This document shows positions 11,136-21,887 of a DNA stretch of 64,000 bases, piece after piece (the stretch's first letter is position 1; every line of letters starts with the position of its first letter). The position numbers and the translations under genes were made by a program. The notes under the pieces are model-generated. The model worked only from the letters and a program-made list of their open reading frames with translations, had not been told where the DNA came from and did no database searches. This DNA comes from Boesenbergia rotunda. Its lineage: Eukaryota > Streptophyta > Magnoliopsida > Zingiberales > Zingiberaceae. Location: contig JAGFNQ010000967.1 in NCBI GenBank assembly GCA_024364735.1, positions 184,849-248,848 of the forward strand, given 5' to 3'.

Positions 11136-12037
11136 TCATGGTAATTCATCTGGGAATACCTCTGGGTAATCACATACAACCCTGACATCCTCCAGCTTCT
11201 GGTTCTTCATTTGACTGGCATCAACCACATATGCTAGAAATCCAGTACATCCTTTGTCTATCATCTTTTGAGCTTGGAGAGTTGATAAGTATTTCCTGGT
11301 TCTTTTCCTTGGCTCTCGAACGAATTCAAACATAGAACCTGCCTCAGGTCGAAAGACCACCTTTCGCTTACGACACTCAATAGAAGCACCATATTTACCC
11401 AGAAAATCCATTCCCATTATAACATCGTAATCTTGCATGTTGAGTACTATCAGATCGCAATAGAGTTCTCTTTCTGCGATTCTAACCGGCACCGCACGCA
11501 GCACGTGGGTGGACGCACGCAGCATGTTGAAGAATTCCTTGAAGAACTCCGACTCGAAGTCCGACCACGTCATCTGATTCACCTGTCTTTTGGCCTTGAC
11601 CCTCTCCCACCACATTCTAGCATCTCCAGAAAGGCAGAATGATACACACTTGATCTTCTCATGCTCCGGCCAGTCTAGCAGCTCCATTGTACTTTCCACT
11701 GTCTTGAACCACGCTTGGGCGTCCCACGGTTCTCTAGCACCCGAGAAATTTTCCGGTTTCAGCCTTAACCACTGGATCAGATAAGCCTCTTGACGTGCTA
11801 AGTGGTCGGGCCTGTCGGAGGGTTTTGCGTAACTGTGGGCGCAACGGGTATAGCGGTTTGGTTCACTGGTGGAGTAGTGGAATTTTCTTGCTGGTTCATC
11901 AAGGTATTAATGGTTTGCTGCTGCTCAGTAACTTGACGCTGGAGCTGGGTTACTAATTGCATCAGGACAGGCGATGGAGTTGTCTCCTTAAGTCGGTTAC
12001 TCTGTCTTCTAGCCATGCTTTTCTTCACCAAAGACAA
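11136..12037 (-). pseudogene. Chromovirus gag-protease remnant with internal gag deletion
   Basis: Gag starts at 12037 (MSLVKKSMARRQSNRLK...) and shifts frame near 11800. It continues as the capsid-like part at 11699 (TMELLDWPEHEKIKC, MWWERVKAKRQ) to about 11520. There it jumps directly into protease-region sequence (STHVLRAVPVRIAEREL, VIMGMDFLGKYGA). The zinc knuckle and the gag C-terminus, which are present in the sister copy at 5091-5734, are missing. The fusion point shows the repeated CGCACGCAGCA on both sides, a likely microhomology deletion. A TGA ends the frame at 11136 within DELP. Confidence 0.85.
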
Positions 12038-12288
12038 GTATGACCAATATCAGTTTTTTTCCCTCTACCCCTATATCACTCTAAGCATTTGATTCATAAA
12101 AGGAAATAAAAATATCATTCATAGTTACATATCCTAAAGTACTTTTCATCATAACACATCGTTCATACTTGCATATTCTAGAATCATAAAGTATCCTAAA
12201 AGTGCTTACTATCATAAGATATGTAGAGAGGTACTTACTTGGAAGCGGCAGGAAGAAGCCTTGATGTGTGTGTAGTGAGATGGCAATT

Positions 12289-12301
12289 GGCTCTGATACC
12301 A
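12289..12301 (-). other. Primer-binding site of the chromovirus
   Basis: The minus strand reads TGGTATCAGAGCC, complementary to the 3' end of plant initiator tRNA-Met. It is separated by 3 bases from the LTR end at 12305, the normal layout for first-strand priming. Confidence 0.85.
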
Positions 12302-12304
12302 ACC

Positions 12305-15300
12305 TGTAACGCCCACTTTTATCCATAAAGCGGCGTTACGTTAACATAGGTAGGGCATGTGAACATCATAATGCAGCGGAATAACTTTAAACTTACACAT
12401 ACATGCACCTAACTACCATTCCTAACATAATGGCATGGGAACTTAGCATATTAACTTCATACTTAGCATCATATCATGTCGTACATAACATCATGTCATA
12501 AAGTCACATTAGTCATCATTTAAGCACATACGTAGCAAATATAAAGTTTAGCATAAGACTCATAATATATTGTTTCTTGGCCAAGTCACTACCACACACA
12601 CATTCTTGCCCTCCTGATGCTTCCTTATTGTCCCCTTACGTGATCTGCGGTATAAGAAAATTAAGACTATAAGCACATAGGCTTAGTAAGACTCTTTCCT
12701 ACTCACTAAAATCATTCATCACTTAATCATAAGCACATGAAACATTAACATAACTTGATGCTCTACATTGGACATATGCATCTAAAATCATTTAGCCTGC
12801 CATAGTTCTCACATAGTGCATGAACATAAAATACACTTAACATGGCATAAGACATGGCATGAACATAAACATAAATAAACATAACATGACATTATACATG
12901 GCGTAAACATAAACATACAAAAACTTAACATAGCATGTTACGTGGCATAAACATAAACATACATAAACTTAACATAGCATGATACATGGCATAAACATAA
13001 ACATACATAACTTAACATAGCATTATACGTGGCATAAACATAAACATACATAAACTTAACATAGCATGATACATGGCATAAACATAAACATAAGTATACT
13101 TAACATAGCATGATTTCTAACATAGCATATGGGCATCTTCTTAACATAAACATAAACATAAACATAAGACGTTTACTATCATGCATAATTCTTAACATGA
13201 AACATAAGCATAAAACATTACTATCCTGGCATAATGCATAACATGAATGAATGCATGAGTCAAATGCATATACATACGGATGCTTAACTTTTAAAATCAT
13301 AAATACTTAAACATAATCATCACATCATTGGGGTCCCCGGCTTGTACCACATACATACATCATGTGCGCGCATCCCTAAGTAAATACGAGGTAGCTAGTC
13401 TCGACCTACAAGGGTAAGGACAACTACGGTAGTCCCAGAACCGTGGACAGCATAGTCGGTAGTCCAGAACTGGGGCGTTCTTAAGGTGTCCATCCCTGTT
13501 GGACAGCTTCGGTAGTCCCAGAACCGTGGACAGCATAGTCGGTAGTCCAGAACCGGGGTGTTCTTAAGGTGCCCATCCCTTGGACCCATCTTCGGTCCGG
13601 TACAAGCCCATTCATAAAGTAAAATAACTTTACATGCTTCATCATTCATAAGACATTCATAGCATACTTAGACATAACATAGCTTTGTTACTTGAAGCAT
13701 GACATAAAGCATACTTGACCTTTCATTGTTCATACTTAATGCATAGCATCATGATGCCTTAAAGGCATGAGCATTATCTTCATTAATAAAACATGACATG
13801 CATCTTTATTCATAAAACATGGCATGCTTACATAAAACATCATTTTTGTTCATAGTGCTTGCATTAACTTCATTCATAAACATGGCATGCTTACATAAAA
13901 CATCATTCTTGATCATAGTGCTTGCATGATCACGGCATGTAAGGTAAGCATTGCCTTTCATACAGAAGCATGGTATCCATCACAAGCATGCATAGGTAGG
14001 ACTTCTCTAAACATGCTACATACTATCTAAGTGCATGGCGTAGAACATAAGACATTCATGAATAAACCCTATTAAGCATGACATCTAACATGAACATACA
14101 ACATGAAACATAGTACTTAAGGTTAGGGTTATAGGTAACATAATTTCTACCACATGCTTGAACCTTTATATATACATCATAATGAGCCATAAACCATCAT
14201 TCTTCGAACCCTAACTCCACCTAAACCCCATTTACATGGCTTGACTGAAACATGTAAGGGACGGTTCCATCATTCAAATGACATGTAAGGTAGCATAAGG
14301 AAAAGAAACAACCATACATTACCCATAAGACCATAGGAAGCCATTAGGGCTCATGATTAGGGTTCACCCTAACTTTTAGCCCTACTTTCTAGGGTTGGCT
14401 GAAACCTTACAAGGCCATGGGTACATGGAAAAATATTTCTTAAAGTTCCCAATTAACCATTAAACACCAACCTTAACATACCATAGGGGCATTTGGAACC
14501 CATACTTGAAGTAACTCCTAACTTTTAGCCCAACTTCTCATCTTGGCCGAAACCCTACAAGGGTCACAAGGCTTGTAAAAATACATATCAATCACCATTA
14601 ATCCCCTTGTATCATGAGGAAACATAAGAAGCTTGCTTGAAGAGTTAGATCTAAACCCCAACCATGAAAACATGGTGGTGGCCGAAACCCTAAAGGGTAT
14701 TAGGGTACACCAAAAATTCTCCAAATCCTATTTTATTCTTTATACATCATAAGAGAACATTAGAAAGCATAAGTGGGATTTTTAACATCACCTTGGACCC
14801 AAAACCCATGGTGGCCGAAACCCTAGGGTTAGGGTTCATGACCTTTTTTTTCCAACATAAGATACCAAATAAACTTTATATTATGATAACTTCAAGGAAA
14901 GCTATTATACCACAGGTGAGGGAGTCATACCTTAGATTATCTTGGTTTTAGACCTTAGATTTGGGAGAAGGATGAAGACCTTGTTGCTTTTTGACCACCT
15001 CTAGCCTTTGTAACCTTGAACAAGAACCTTGGATCTTGAAGGAGAGGACTTCTTGTGAACATTTTCCAAGGAAAACCCCTCCTATGGGGTTCGACTAGAA
15101 GGAGGATGAAGGAGAAGAGAAAGGGCTTGGTGGATGAAGAGAAGAGGAATAACTCTTAGGTGTTAAGTTATCTCTCATTTATACACAATGAAGAGGGGCA
15201 AGTGAAGAGACATGGTGCCTCCTCTCATGGTGACTCTTCACTTCCTTTAGCCTTAACAAAAATCCACTTCATTCCCTCATAGCACTCCCTTGCTAAGTGA

Positions 15301-15661
15301 ATTGTTAGTGCATGCATGGTGGTACAAGAGGTCCAAGGCTCAATCCTTGGTCCATGCACCAATTCTTTTTTTATTTTTATTTTATTTCGAAAATTCCCCT
15401 AAAACTCACCCATAATCATGCTAATATTCCTAGTTAAAATTCATTTATTTTTATATTAAATTCTACCTAAAATTCACCAATAATCATGGTACTAGGAAGC
15501 CCATATAAGGCCCATTAGTACTTAGTTTCTCAATTTAAATGAGAAAAATCATGAATTTCTAGGCTAAGGTTCGTACTAATATTTCTAGGTCCCTCAGAAA
15601 ATTATCTAGACATGCTCATTATTTTAAAGAAAATATTAAGAAAATTTTCCGGGTCATTACA
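12305..15661 (-). repeat. Chromovirus LTR, full length (5' LTR)
   Basis: The LTR is 3357 bp and is bounded on the minus strand by TGTAAT...GTTACA. It contains, in plus-strand order, a tandem region at about 12830-13100 of roughly 60-bp units of the form ACATAAACTTAACATAGCATG...ATGGCATAAACATAAAC, the duplicated AGAACCGTGGACAGC block near 13420-13560, and telomere-like CCCTAA/GGGTTAGGGTT words around 14340-14835. The last are probably chance, in a region rich in the word AAACCCTA. Its outer end abuts copia sequence at 15662, so the element inserted into that copia. Confidence 0.88.
12830..13110. repeat. Tandem repeat of about 60-bp units inside the chromovirus LTR
   Basis: Four to five imperfect units share CATAAACATAAACATACATAAACTTAACATAGCATG followed by (A/C)(T/C)ATGGCATAAAC or ACGTGGCATAAAC. 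Only the right LTR has it, because the left LTR copy is truncated before this point. Confidence 0.7.
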
Positions 15662-17958
15662 GATTAGGTCACACTAACCTGAGTATTATTTCAAAAATCA
15701 CCCAACTTGGCCTAATTAAAGGTATTCCTAAAATTAAGAACCATGAAAATATAATATGTAAATCATGTAATCAAGGTAAACAAACCAGGTCTAATCACAA
15801 ACTAATTAAATCTGATCTAACTCAAACCACACTTGAGCTCCTACACCTTGACCTATTTGATTCACATGGAGCCAAGTCACTAAGCGAAATCCGATACAGC
15901 TTAGTAATAGTTGATGATTATTCTAGGTTTACTTGGGTTAGATTTCTAAAAACCAAAGATGAAACCCTGAACCTGTTGAATGACTTTTGTAAGTTAATTG
16001 AAAATCAAAACGATACTAAAATCAAAAGACTTAGGAGTGACCATGGGGGAGAGTTTGAAAATCAACAATTTGAGGAATTTTGTAAGGCGAATGGCTATAT
16101 ACAAGAATTTTCGTGTCCTAGAACCCCCCAGCAAAATGGGATAAATGAAAGAAAAAATAGAACCCTACAGGAAGCCGCTAGGGCTATGCTCAATGAATTC
16201 AACTTAGCTAACCAATATTGGGCAGAAGCAATTAGTACGGCTTGCTACATCCAAAATAGGGTACTAATTAACAAACGACACAATAAAACACCCTATGAAT
16301 TATACTACCATAGACTTCCAAACCTACACTACCTAAGGGTCTTTGGGTGCAAAGTCCATATCCTAAACACCAAGGACTATCTAGGTAAGTTCCAATCTAA
16401 GTCAACCCTAGGCATCTTCTTAGGATACTCAACAACAAGTAGAGCCTATAGGGTTTACAACAAACAAACTAAGAAAATTGAAGAAACAACCAATCTAATA
16501 TTTGATGAAGAAATTAAGTCAAAATCTGATAATTCAAATCTAACTTCATCAAATACTGATCAAGAAGATAATGAACAAGCTGTTGAATCTTTAATTGAAC
16601 CCATAAACGAACTAACTATTGAACCAACTAATGAGTCAATTGAACCAATAATTGAACCAACTCAAATAGTTGAATCAAATAGTAAACCAAACCAACTAGC
16701 CGGACCTGAGGCTGAACTAAGTTCTAGAAAAATCAAGAAACCCAGATCAGTCACCCAACTGATCAAATTGTGGGTGATCCAACTATAGGAGTCAGAACTA
16801 GGTCTTCCTATAGAAACCTTAGTCAGATAGCAATGATTTCAAAAATTGAACCTAAGACTATAGAGGAAGCTCTACCTGATCCTGATTGGATCATAGCTAT
16901 GCAAGAAGAGTTAGCCTAATTTGAGAGAAACCAAGTCTGGGAACTAATACCTAAACCTGAGGGCAAATCCGTCATTGACACTATGTGGGTTTTTAGGAAT
17001 AAGATAAATGATCAAGGAGAGATAGTCAGAAATAAAGCCTGCTTAGTAACGAAAGGATTCAACCAAGTAGAAGGGTTAGATTATGACGAAACCTATGCCC
17101 GGTAGCTAGACTTGAGTCCATTAGGATGTTATTAGCCTTTGCATCCCATAAATGATTTAAATTATACCAAATGGATGTAAAGTCAGCTTTTCTAAATGGA
17201 TTCATTAAGGAAGAGGTTTATGTAGGACAGCCCCCTGGGTTTGAGGACTTAGAAAGATCTGACCATGTTTACAAACTCACTAAAGCACTTTATGGACTAA
17301 AACAAGCACCTAAGGCCTGGTATGAACGCTTATCAACTTACCTAATTTCTAAAGAATTTAAACAAGGACAAATCGATTCAACCCTATTTATTAAAACCCT
17401 AGGAAAAGAAATCTTTATTGCCCAAATCTACTTCGACGACATAATCTTTGGGTCCACCAACTCAAATTTTTTAAAAGAATTCGTTAAAATAATGGAAAAT
17501 GAATTTGAAATGAGTTTAGTTGGTAAGCTCAACTTTTTTCTAGGATTACAGATTAATCAAACTAGGGATGAAAACTATGTCCATCAATCTAAATATGCTA
17601 AAGAACTAATAAAGAAATTTAAAATGGATAACTCTAAAAGCATAAGTACCCCCATGGCCACCAACATAAAAATAGATAATGACCCTGATGGTAAACCAGT
17701 AGACCTCAAACTCTATAGAAGTATGATTCGAAGTCTACTATACCTTACAGCCAGCAGACCTGATATCCTTTTTGCTGTAGGTATGTGTGCTAGATACCAA
17801 ACATGTGCTAAGGAAACGCACTTAGCAGCCCTAAAAAGAGTGTTAAGATATGTTAAGGGCACCCTAAATGTAGGGATTAGGTATCCTAGGACTTCAACCT
17901 TTAACTTGTCAGGATACTCGGATTCTGACTACGCTTATTGTAAATTAGATATAAAGAG
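15662..17958 (+). pseudogene. Ty1/copia pol fragment (SIRE/Maximus-like), truncated at both ends
   Basis: Copia pol carries GAG-pre-integrase, integrase, RT and RNase H. The fragment starts within GAG-pre-integrase (LGHTNLSIISKITQLG, then CKSCNQGKQ). The integrase core follows with VIVDDYSRFTWV, RSDHGGEFENQQFEEFC and PRTPQQNGINERKNRTLQ. After a frameshift at about 16780 and stops near 16918, RT resumes with MDVKSAFLNGFIKEEVY, LYGLKQAPKAWYERL and the catalytic YFDDIIFGSTN (Y-F-D-D in place of the usual Y-V-D-D). RNase H is cut at GYSDSDYAYCKLDIKS, where the next LTR begins at 17959. The left end was removed at the chromovirus LTR. The motif order matches the intact relative at 21888-24663. Confidence 0.9.
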
Positions 17959-18019
17959 TGTTGATGCAGTCTGGCCCTGATTGCTGTTTTGGTGTTGACA
18001 ACAATTTTAGTTTAAGAGA

Positions 18020-18610
18020 ATGATTATGATATGGAAAATCCTAATCTGGGAGGTTAGGTGGATTATGATTAAGTCCTGATCGAGGATTAGGCATGATATG
18101 GAAAACCCTAACCTGGGAGGTTAGGTGTGATGATTGTGATGATTGTGATGATTATGATTAAGTCCTAATCGAGGATTAGGCATGATGTTGGAAAATCCTA
18201 ACCTGGGAGGTTAGGTGTGGAAAATCCTAGCTTGGAGGGCTAGGTGTTGAAAATCCTAACCTGGGAGGTTAGGTGTTGGAAAAGTCCTAATTCGGAAGGG
18301 TTGGGTGAAAAGTCCTAGCTTGGAGGGCTAGGTGAAAAGTCCTAACTTGAAGGGTTAGGTGCAAATTCCCATCCTGGAGAATTAGGTGAAAAAGTCCTGG
18401 CTTGGAGGGTCAGGTACCTAGCTTGGAGGGCTAGGTTGGATGATGTTCTAACTCGGAAGAGTTGGGTGAAAAGTCCTAGCTTGGAGGGCTAGGTGAAAAG
18501 TCCTAGCTTGGAGGGCTAGGTGAAAAGCCCTAACTTGGAGGGTTAGGTGCAAATTCCCAACTTGGAGAGTTAGATGGAAAAATCCCTAGCTTGGAGGGCT
18601 GGGTAGAGTC
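18020..18610. repeat. Short tandem array TCCTAGCTTGGAGGGCTAGGTG in the LTR
   Basis: About twenty imperfect units of 20-35 bp carry a short dyad (CCTAGC...GCTAGG or CCTAAC...GTTAGG). The corresponding array in the other LTR is at 27990-28565, with small unit-number differences. Confidence 0.8.
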
Positions 18611-19120
18611 ACTGGATCGGTCTGGTGACCGATCAGGGACTGTTGGCACGCTGCTCATTAGTGGATCGGTCTGGTGACCGATCCAGCTATGTTTGATCAG
18701 ACTGGTGACCGATCAGGGAGCGCACAGTGAGATTGGGAATCTACTGTGTGGCTCCTGATCGATCCGGAGACCGATCAGGGAGCAGGCTGCTTCCTTGCTG
18801 TCTTGCTCCTGATCGGTCTGGTGACCGATCAGGGAGCAAACAGTGAGTGAGTTCCCGTGCTGATCAGAGCCTTGGATCGGTCCGGTGACCGATCAGGAAC
18901 CTTGGGTTTGATTAAAAAGTTACTGTTCATATGCTCTGATCGGTCTGAGTGACCGATCAGGATCCAATCTGATCGGTCTGGTGATCGATCAGGATCAACC
19001 CTGATCGGTCTGGTGACAGATCAGGCGTGTATTGCTGTGAGAGCTGGGAATCCCAGCAGAGCAGTGGATCGGTCTGGTGATCGATCCACGCACCCTGGAT
19101 CGGTCCGGTGACCGATCACT
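18610..19120. repeat. Array of GATCGGTC...GACCGATC inverted repeats in the LTR
   Basis: Units of the form GATCGGTCTGGTGACCGATC occur about every 40-60 bp, each an 8-bp inverted repeat around a 4-base centre. The other LTR repeats the array at 28575-29080. Related units recur in the element's internal 3' region at 25190-25570. Confidence 0.85.
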
Positions 19121-20119
19121 TTAATTCAAATTTCACTGTCAGACGTCGTCAGAGCGTCTGATCGTATCCGATTTGCTGATGTATGTGATATGCTTTGTGA
19201 TCTTCTGCTCTAATGCTCTGATTGAGTTTCAGGTGACAGGGGAGGATTCAAACACTCAAGGAGAAGTCAGAAAGTGCTTTCCTTGGAGCAGGTTTGTCCC
19301 TTTTCCCATCTCAGGTTGCAACGGCGAGCTGCGGACTGGAGCTAAGACTGGATGACTGAGGAGCTCAGTGAGTCCAGAGATAGCTCAGTAGAGGCTGGCG
19401 TTGGCAGAGGAGTAGCTGGGAGCTACAGAGATGGTGTCACCCGTCGCTTGGCGGAGAAACAAAAAGAACGCGAGAGTTGAGTTCAAAACAGGAGATTCAG
19501 TTTTTGAAAACCTGTGTGTTCTTGCGTTCTGCTGTGAGAAGCTTGCTGCTCTTGAGTTCTTCATCCATTCTAAGCAAGCTATTGAGAAGCATACATCATA
19601 CTTGAGCGCTTGAAGGAGAAAACAAGAAGCTTGGAGTCTGACAGTGGGAAGACACGAAGCAGACGGGTCTGCGTGAGATCGCCACTGGGTGGAGCTCGGG
19701 AAGCTGGTTGTGTTTAATCCTTGCTAAGTGTTTGAGTAAGATCTTTCTTGTTGTTGTTTCATTGTGCTCATTATATATCATTGTTTGAAACACACTGTGG
19801 AGAGGTTTCTCCACCGAGAAGGAGGTTGCTTCATATCCGGTGTTAACCGGGGCTTGATCTGCCGACGATCAAGGGATCGCCCACCTCAAGGGCACGCCAA
19901 GGAGTAGGGGCAAGTTATCCCCGAACCTTGTAAACCTTCCTTGTTAGCGATCTTGCTAGTTATGTGTGCTTTGCAATCATTTGTTTTCTGCATACTCTGT
20001 TTTTCCATTCTTTCCGCTGTGCTACTGATATTTGAGTTGCAGAAATCGTGATTAGTTTTCAAGGGGCAAGCGATTGTCTATATTCACCCCCCCTCTATAG
20101 CCATCTCGTTCCCAACAAG

Positions 20120-20131
20120 TGGTATCAGAGC
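20120..20131 (+). other. Primer-binding site of the SIRE-like element
   Basis: TGGTATCAGAGC lies 2 bases after the LTR end and is complementary to initiator tRNA-Met, setting plus-strand orientation for the element. Confidence 0.9.
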
Positions 20132-20175
20132 AAGGTTCTCTGTTTACGGCTTAACAACCGAGAGTTCTCAACAAG

Positions 20176-21887
20176 ATGGCTTTGAGAGAAGGTTTCTCCA
20201 CCACCCGACCTCCATTCTTTGATGGCGCTGACTTCCAATATTGGAGATCAAAATGGAATATTATTTGAAGATGGATATCCATACATGGTTCGCGGTGAAG
20301 GAAGGATTCATCCCTCCTAAGGATGATGAAGGCAAGGAACTCGAATCATCTCGGTGGACTGCCGAACAAACAAGGAAGAGTGAAGCCGACGCTAAGGCAG
20401 TTGTCACTCTACAATGTGGCATGAACAAAGACCAACTCATCAAGGTTGGTCCCTTCACGAGTGCAAAAGACTTGTGGAACAAACTCATAGAGCTCCATGA
20501 AGGCACCCGGGACTCAAGGATTGCAAAGAGGGATTTGTTCCTCAACCAACTTCAAAATCTCTCCATGAAGGAGAATGAGTCGGTAAGTGAGCTTCATAGC
20601 CGGTTCAAGGAAGTTCTCAATGGACTTCATTCAATTGATGAAAAGGTCGAAAATCGCGACCTTGTGAGGTATGTTTTGAAAGCATTTCCAAGGAATGCCT
20701 TGTGGTCATCCATGGTGGATGCCTACAAAGTATCCAAGGATTTATCTATTGTAAAATTAGATGACCTATTTTGTGAGATGGAATTGCATGAAATGGCTAA
20801 CAAAGGCCCCAAGGAGAAGGGGATTACCTTAGTTGCAGGGGACCGGATCAACAAAAAGAAGAAGGAGAAGAAGAAGGAGAAAGAGATCTCATCATCTTCA
20901 TCCTCCTCCGAATCCGAGTCAAACTCAGAGGAAGAAGGCAGTGGCTCCTCCTCATCCGAAATGGTGAACTTCGTGCGAAGGATGATGCGAAGAGATCGAC
21001 GTTTCAAGAGGAGAGGTAATACTAGTGAATCCAAACTTGATAAGAATAATGCATCCTGTTTTGAGTGTGGTAGGAGAGGACACTTCAAGAATGAGTGTCC
21101 GAAGCTCAAGAAGAAGGAGGAAAAATCCAAAAGAAAAGAAGAGAATTCCAAGAGGAAGAAGAAGGCGTTGAAGGCCTCTTGGGATGAGTCATCTTCTAGT
21201 TCATCCGATGACGAGAAGGAGGAGAAGAGTACAAGGCAAGTGGCTCTCATGGCTCTTGGAGTGGAGAGCAGTGAAGAAACTTCAAGCTCCGCAAACACGA
21301 CTTCATCATCTTCGGATGATGAAGAGGTAACTTCTCCCGAGCTTGAAAAATGTTATAGAGCAATTGCATGTTTAACTAGTATGCTTAAGAAATCCAAAAA
21401 TAAAGTTAAAGCATTGCAATTAGAGATTGCTCAATTGAAAGCTTCTAGGGATGATAACATTGATGACTTGCATGTTGAATTACTAGAAGATGAAATTAAA
21501 CTTTTGAAACATGAGATTGTGAGCCTGAAATCCTCTAAGGTTGAGGAAATCAGTGATATGCATGATAATGGGTTAGTAGAGGAGAACCAATCCTTGAAGA
21601 GTGAAGTTGAGAAGCTCAAGAATATGCTTGGGAAATTCTCAAATAGCTCTAAGACCTTAGATATGATATTAAATGCCCAAAGAGCGGTCTACAATAGGGC
21701 CGGTATTGGTTACCGCCCTAAGGAACCCTCTTTTGTATCTCTCATGTCTAGGACTGACATGAGACAACCTAGGACACCCAAGACTCAAAAGAAAGTTGTC
21801 AAGGCATGGGTGCCTAAGTCATGTTTAGTTGATGCATTAGGTCCCAAGGTTTGGGTACCTAAGACTTCTATTTTTCGGATTGTGTAG
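20176..21887 (+). pseudogene. SIRE-like Gag, frameshifted near its start
   Basis: Gag packages the element RNA into virus-like particles. The ATG at 20176 opens MALREGFSTTRPPFFDGADFQYW, the usual copia gag start. At about 20247 one base seems to be lost, and the frame continues in the 20241 frame with MEYYLKMDIHTWF. Further on come the gag core (LWNKLIELHEGTRDSRIAKRD), acidic serine runs (about residues 210-235), the CCHC knuckle CFECGRRGHFKNECP at about 21058, a long coiled-coil-like Leu/Lys/Glu stretch (21340-21640), and the linker KAWVPKSCLVDALGPKVWVPK. The frame ends at TAG 21885-21887 and pol continues in the same frame, so this stop lies between Gag and Pol. Confidence 0.9.

Larger units (their letters stand above)
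8265..12304 (-). mobile_element. Ty3/gypsy chromovirus (Tekay/Del-like) internal region, defective
   Basis: Minus-strand order from the primer-binding site leftward is gag (partial), protease, RT, RNase H, integrase and a C-terminal chromodomain-like tail, followed by the polypurine tract. The 3.36-kb LTR, the initiator-Met primer site and the chromodomain-like tail fit the Tekay/Del branch of chromoviruses. It is dead: there is a frameshift in gag near 11800, a gag deletion at about 11515, a TGA in the DELP*LAPD region at about 11136, a TAG after KAVNN at 10416, and a frameshift in integrase near 9500. Lineage is judged from motifs and layout, not from a tree. Confidence 0.88.
17959..20117 (+). 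repeat. 5' LTR of the SIRE-like element
   Basis: The 2159-bp repeat starts TGTTGATGCAG and ends CCCAACA, and is repeated at 27927-30083. Its first 640 bp are a mosaic of short units of the type CCTAGCTTGGAGGGCTAGGTG. From about 18605 to 19120 it holds around a dozen inverted-repeat units GATCGGTCTGGTGACCGATC. The 3' third ends in the pyrimidine-rich CACCCCCCCTCTATAG. Confidence 0.93.

Noticed and set aside
14340..14835. Telomere-like CCCTAA/TTAGGG words
   Set aside because: They are few, interrupted and located inside a gypsy LTR rich in AAACCCTA. There is no tandem array.
18600..19130. CRISPR-like array
   Set aside because: Units vary, the spacers are not unique and of equal length, and the array lies in a plant LTR copied at the other end of the element.
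20723..21298. Minus-strand Ser/Phe-rich frame of 191 codons
   Set aside because: It is the antisense shadow of the Glu/Lys/Ser-rich part of the SIRE-like Gag.
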